From Lentisphaerota bacterium (GTDB taxonomy: Bacteria; Verrucomicrobiota; Lentisphaeria; Oligosphaerales; Oligosphaeraceae), in NCBI GenBank assembly GCA_012799755.1, contig JAAZKQ010000279.1, positions 1-6,772 on the forward strand: 6,772 nt of DNA, in the 5' to 3' direction. Shown in pieces: positions 4,017 to 6,772 of the stretch. The translations under genes were made by a program, and so were the position numbers. The notes below the pieces were generated by a model. It had not been told where the DNA came from. It did not search any database and saw nothing but the letters and a program-made list of their open reading frames with translations. Position 1 is the stretch's first letter; each line of letters opens with the position of its first letter.

Positions 4017-6772
4017 ATGATTCGCAGAGTTTCTTTCCTACTTCTGATTACTACGTTTGCGAGCATGGCAGCGCCGTTTTCAACGAGCCCAGCCGCTTGG
4101 TACGGGGCAAGCTCGTTCTTCTGGGATTTCCAACCTGACGCTATCTCAGGCGGGACAACAGGGGGAATGATCCTATACAAGGATGCGGTACACGCCGGCC
4201 AGGCGCTCATCGAAACAGTCGTCACACCCATGAAAAAACTTGGTCATGGCTGGGGAATCGCGGGAGTGAGATTGTATCGCGATTCCCAGCACTACTGGCA
4301 ATTTGCAGTTGTTGACGTTCCTGATGAGCTTAAGTCGCGTCTGGCGCCGCTCTATGAACTTGGCGAGCAGTTCGAAAACAAATGGCCGTGCCGGGACAAC
4401 TACACGGTCGAGAAAGTGTTTGGTGAAAAGAACACCTGGCAATACGGAACGTCGTATCGCTTGCGTCTTGAGGCGAATGCCGAGAGGGTGACTGCGACTG
4501 CGACGACCCTTGACGGGACGATTGTGTTTCAGAAGATCGTGAAACTCGGTGCCGCTGCCACGCGCGGGGTTCGCCCAGGACTCTTCGCAGGAGGCATGAC
4601 CGCAACATACGAACAAACGACGGGCAGTTGGGATCAGATTGACCCCAACCCGCCTGAGGATGATACGGTCACCAAGATCCGCCCGGCGACGGATTTTCCC
4701 AAGTACTACTGCAATTCCTTTGTGCCTGATATCCAGGAAAAGGCCACTGGGTTCTTCTATCCAAAGCAGCTTGCCGATGGTCGTTGGTGGATGATTGATC
4801 CATTAGGGCGGGGATTCGTCGTCTTTGGCATTGACCACTGCTCCTACAACGGGCATTATTGCGAGGCATTGAAAGCGTATCCGCACAAGCTCAAGAACGA
4901 CAAGAAGTTCAGGTCTCGCAAGGAATGGGCGGACGTGGCGCTCAAGCACCTGAAAGATTGGGGCTTCAATCTGCTCACGGCGGGAATCTCCTCCGAACTC
5001 ACCCGCCAGGGGATTCCACACACCATTTTCATGGGACTTGGCAAGCAATTTTCAGCTCTCGGACCTGACTTTGCCATCGCTGCCGACCAAGGTGTTCCCG
5101 GTTCGGCCTTCCCCAATGTCTTCCATCCCAAGTTTCCCGAGTTCTGTCGCTTCGTCATTTCCAGGAGTTGCCAGTCAAGCGTCAACGATCCCTGGTTGTT
5201 TGGGGTTTTCATTGATAATGAACTTCGCTGGTGGGGAGACGGAAACCCTAAGACAGGGCTCTTCAACATCGCATTCGAACAGGAGTCGCAGCACGATGCC
5301 AAACAAGCAGCAGTCAAACTCCTCAAGGAAAAGTGCAATGGCGATCTAGCCACCTTTAACAAACAATGGCAGCTCAAGCTCGACTCTTTCGAACAACTCT
5401 CGCAAATGACGATATTGCCACAGGAAACGGAAGAGCAGATTGAAATCAAAAGGGCGTTTCTTGCGCTCGTCGCCGAAAAATACTTTGGTACAATCGGCAC
5501 GGTTTTCCGTGAAATTGATCCCAACCACTTGCTTTTGGGCAGCCGATTTGCAGGAATGGACGGACATGACGAGGTGATCTGGAAAGCTGCGGGAAAATAC
5601 TGCGATATCGTGACCTGGAATCATTACGGATACGTGGATTTGAATCTGGAAGCGGCGTTTTCGTCAAAGCCACCAGTGGGAAAACCGCTTGTGGAGGAAT
5701 TTCACAAGGTCTACAATTGGACGCAAAAGCCGACCATGCTGACCGAATGGTCCTTCCCGGCGCTTGATTCAGGGCTCCCGTGCACATACGGCGCCGGCCA
5801 ACGTTTCCACACTCAGGCTCAACGCGCAAGGGCGAGCGAAATCTATGCCAAGGCGCTCCTCGCAGTGCCATCAATGGTCGGATACGATTACTTCATGTGG
5901 GTTGATGAACCGGCACTCGGCATCTCAGGAAAATTCCCCGAAAATTCGAACTACGGCCTGGTCAACGAAGACTTGGAACCCTACCCGGAAATCACCAGCA
6001 TGTTCGCGAAATTGCAGCAAAACCCAGGCGTGGCCAGGCGGCGGGATGCTCCTGTACAAAAACCTTTTGCATTCGTGAAAAAAGGAAAACTCTACGACCA
6101 ATATCTTGCCCAAAAAACAAGCGGCGCGCCAAACCCGGTGTTCACGTTCAGCATTGGACCACAACAGAAGTCATTCAATGCCTCAAATGGAAAACTCAAG
6201 CTGGAGCTCCGCCAAGAGGACGCGCAGATCAAACTCTCGCTTGGCGAGCAACACTTCGGAAACTTCAATGTGATGCTTTGGCACGATAATGAAAGCGGCA
6301 AAAATACCTGGACCGATGTGAATCAATGCGATTCAGTGAGTATTTCGGCAGGACAAAATGCAATGGAAATCAATGTGATTGCACAAAAAGGCGCCAAAAC
6401 GACTTCTTCCATCAAGGACCAGCTCACGCAGCGCCAGTTCAAAATCCATTACAAGCTCGTTCTTCTCCCGGAGGCGGACTGGTTTCTCTCGGAAATCGTT
6501 TCCGTGCAGCCAAGCGATAATCTGCCATTGGCCATCAAGGGTATTTTTTTCAGGTTGTATCCTGCCTTCCAAGTCATTCCACTACCGGCTGATATGGTGC
6601 CCAATCTCTGGAATGACAACCAAAAATGCGCTTGGCGCTCCAAGGATGACAAGCGATTCCTCGGTGTTACTGCCGGCCAAAACTTTGATATTACGCTTCA
6701 CTATTGGACCGGCGGCGGTACGGCGCTCCATCCCGATGCATTCAGGAGAGTCGAAGCATGCGTCCCCGCCGG
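4017..6772 (+). CDS. secreted agarase-like glycoside hydrolase, clan GH-A (3' end outside the window)
   Basis: One frame is open for 918 codons and runs off the window, so the protein is longer than this. AAGGAG (4006-4011), 5 bases before the ATG at 4017, fixes the start. Residues 1-19 look like a signal peptide (MIRR, then a hydrophobic core to AA), so the enzyme is probably exported. Residues about 28-205 are beta-rich and resemble a concanavalin-like jelly roll (YRLRLEA at 147-153, RPGLFAGG at 186-193), possibly sugar-binding. The catalytic domain spans about 250-665. It has the GRWWMIDP entry strand (255-262) usual in agarase-like proteins, FIDNELRW with Asn401-Glu402 as likely acid/base, LLLGSRF (505-511), WNHYGY (534-539), TEWSF with Glu577 as likely nucleophile, and FMWVDEP (626-632). 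The Asn-Glu pair and the second Glu 175 residues later are the clan GH-A signature. From about 688 a second beta-rich region begins and is cut off. GH50-like agarases are the closest match I recognise; the exact family and substrate remain uncertain. Confidence 0.85.
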   Translation, partial: MIRRVSFLLLITTFASMAAPFSTSPAAWYGASSFFWDFQPDAISGGTTGGMILYKDAVHAGQALIETVVTPMKKLGHGWGIAGVRLYRDSQHYWQFAVVDVPDELKSRLAPLYELGEQFENKWPCRDNYTVEKVFGEKNTWQYGTSYRLRLEANAERVTATATTLDGTIVFQKIVKLGAAATRGVRPGLFAGGMTATYEQTTGSWDQIDPNPPEDDTVTKIRPATDFPKYYCNSFVPDIQEKATGFFYPKQLADGRWWMIDPLGRGFVVFGIDHCSYNGHYCEALKAYPHKLKNDKKFRSRKEWADVALKHLKDWGFNLLTAGISSELTRQGIPHTIFMGLGKQFSALGPDFAIAADQGVPGSAFPNVFHPKFPEFCRFVISRSCQSSVNDPWLFGVFIDNELRWWGDGNPKTGLFNIAFEQESQHDAKQAAVKLLKEKCNGDLATFNKQWQLKLDSFEQLSQMTILPQETEEQIEIKRAFLALVAEKYFGTIGTVFREIDPNHLLLGSRFAGMDGHDEVIWKAAGKYCDIVTWNHYGYVDLNLEAAFSSKPPVGKPLVEEFHKVYNWTQKPTMLTEWSFPALDSGLPCTYGAGQRFHTQAQRARASEIYAKALLAVPSMVGYDYFMWVDEPALGISGKFPENSNYGLVNEDLEPYPEITSMFAKLQQNPGVARRRDAPVQKPFAFVKKGKLYDQYLAQKTSGAPNPVFTFSIGPQQKSFNASNGKLKLELRQEDAQIKLSLGEQHFGNFNVMLWHDNESGKNTWTDVNQCDSVSISAGQNAMEINVIAQKGAKTTSSIKDQLTQRQFKIHYKLVLLPEADWFLSEIVSVQPSDNLPLAIKGIFFRLYPAFQVIPLPADMVPNLWNDNQKCAWRSKDDKRFLGVTAGQNFDITLHYWTGGGTALHPDAFRRVEACVPA

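Noticed and set aside
4856..5524. 222-codon minus-strand open frame within the hydrolase gene
   Set aside because: The plus strand carries one continuous frame with conserved GH-A motifs across this stretch. The minus frame is Ser/Leu/Cys-rich without family features.

Overview
The window reads as ordinary chromosomal DNA from a bacterium of the PVC group, most likely Lentisphaerota or a close relative. The strongest taxonomic hint is a minus-strand pseudopilin-like protein that combines an FTLIELLVV methylation segment, lacking the usual Gly at -1, with a C-terminal H-X9-DG motif. These proteins occur in very large numbers in Lentisphaerae, Verrucomicrobia and Planctomycetes. A large secreted agarase-like glycoside hydrolase next to it fits the polysaccharide-degrading lifestyle of that group. 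The assignment comes from family knowledge, not a database search.

Layout: bases 1-110 hold a cluster of nested inverted repeats with no convincing gene. A candidate promoter (167-196) and a short leader precede rpsT (ribosomal protein S20, 279-542), which has its own strong terminator (569-604). A 158-base gap follows, containing two short hairpins. Next is a complete long-chain acyl-CoA synthetase (763-2634), closed by a very stable GC-rich terminator hairpin (2667-2705). This terminator lies between convergent genes, because the pseudopilin-like gene (2736-3491, minus) reads towards it.

The 525-base divergent region 3492-4016 is the richest non-coding part. It holds a good sigma70-type promoter for the pseudopilin gene (TTGATA, 17 bases, TATACT), two LacI/GalR-type operator-like palindromes, and a perfect TATAAT for the rightward gene flanked by inverted CCTATTGG/CCAATAGG sites. 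It also holds a long inverted repeat in the rightward leader whose 3' arm ends in the Shine-Dalgarno sequence.

From 4017 to the window edge runs one uninterrupted reading frame of 918 codons without a stop. It encodes an exported protein with a jelly-roll-like N-terminal domain, a clan GH-A (beta/alpha)8 catalytic domain related to agarases (acid/base E402, nucleophile E577, both assigned by motif), and a beta-rich C-terminal region cut by the window edge.

rpsT and the acyl-CoA synthetase are housekeeping or lipid-metabolism units, each with its own terminator. The divergent pseudopilin/hydrolase pair looks like a carbohydrate-responsive accessory locus sharing one control region. A joint role in capturing and digesting an extracellular polysaccharide is an inference. 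No RNA gene, CRISPR array or insertion sequence was found.
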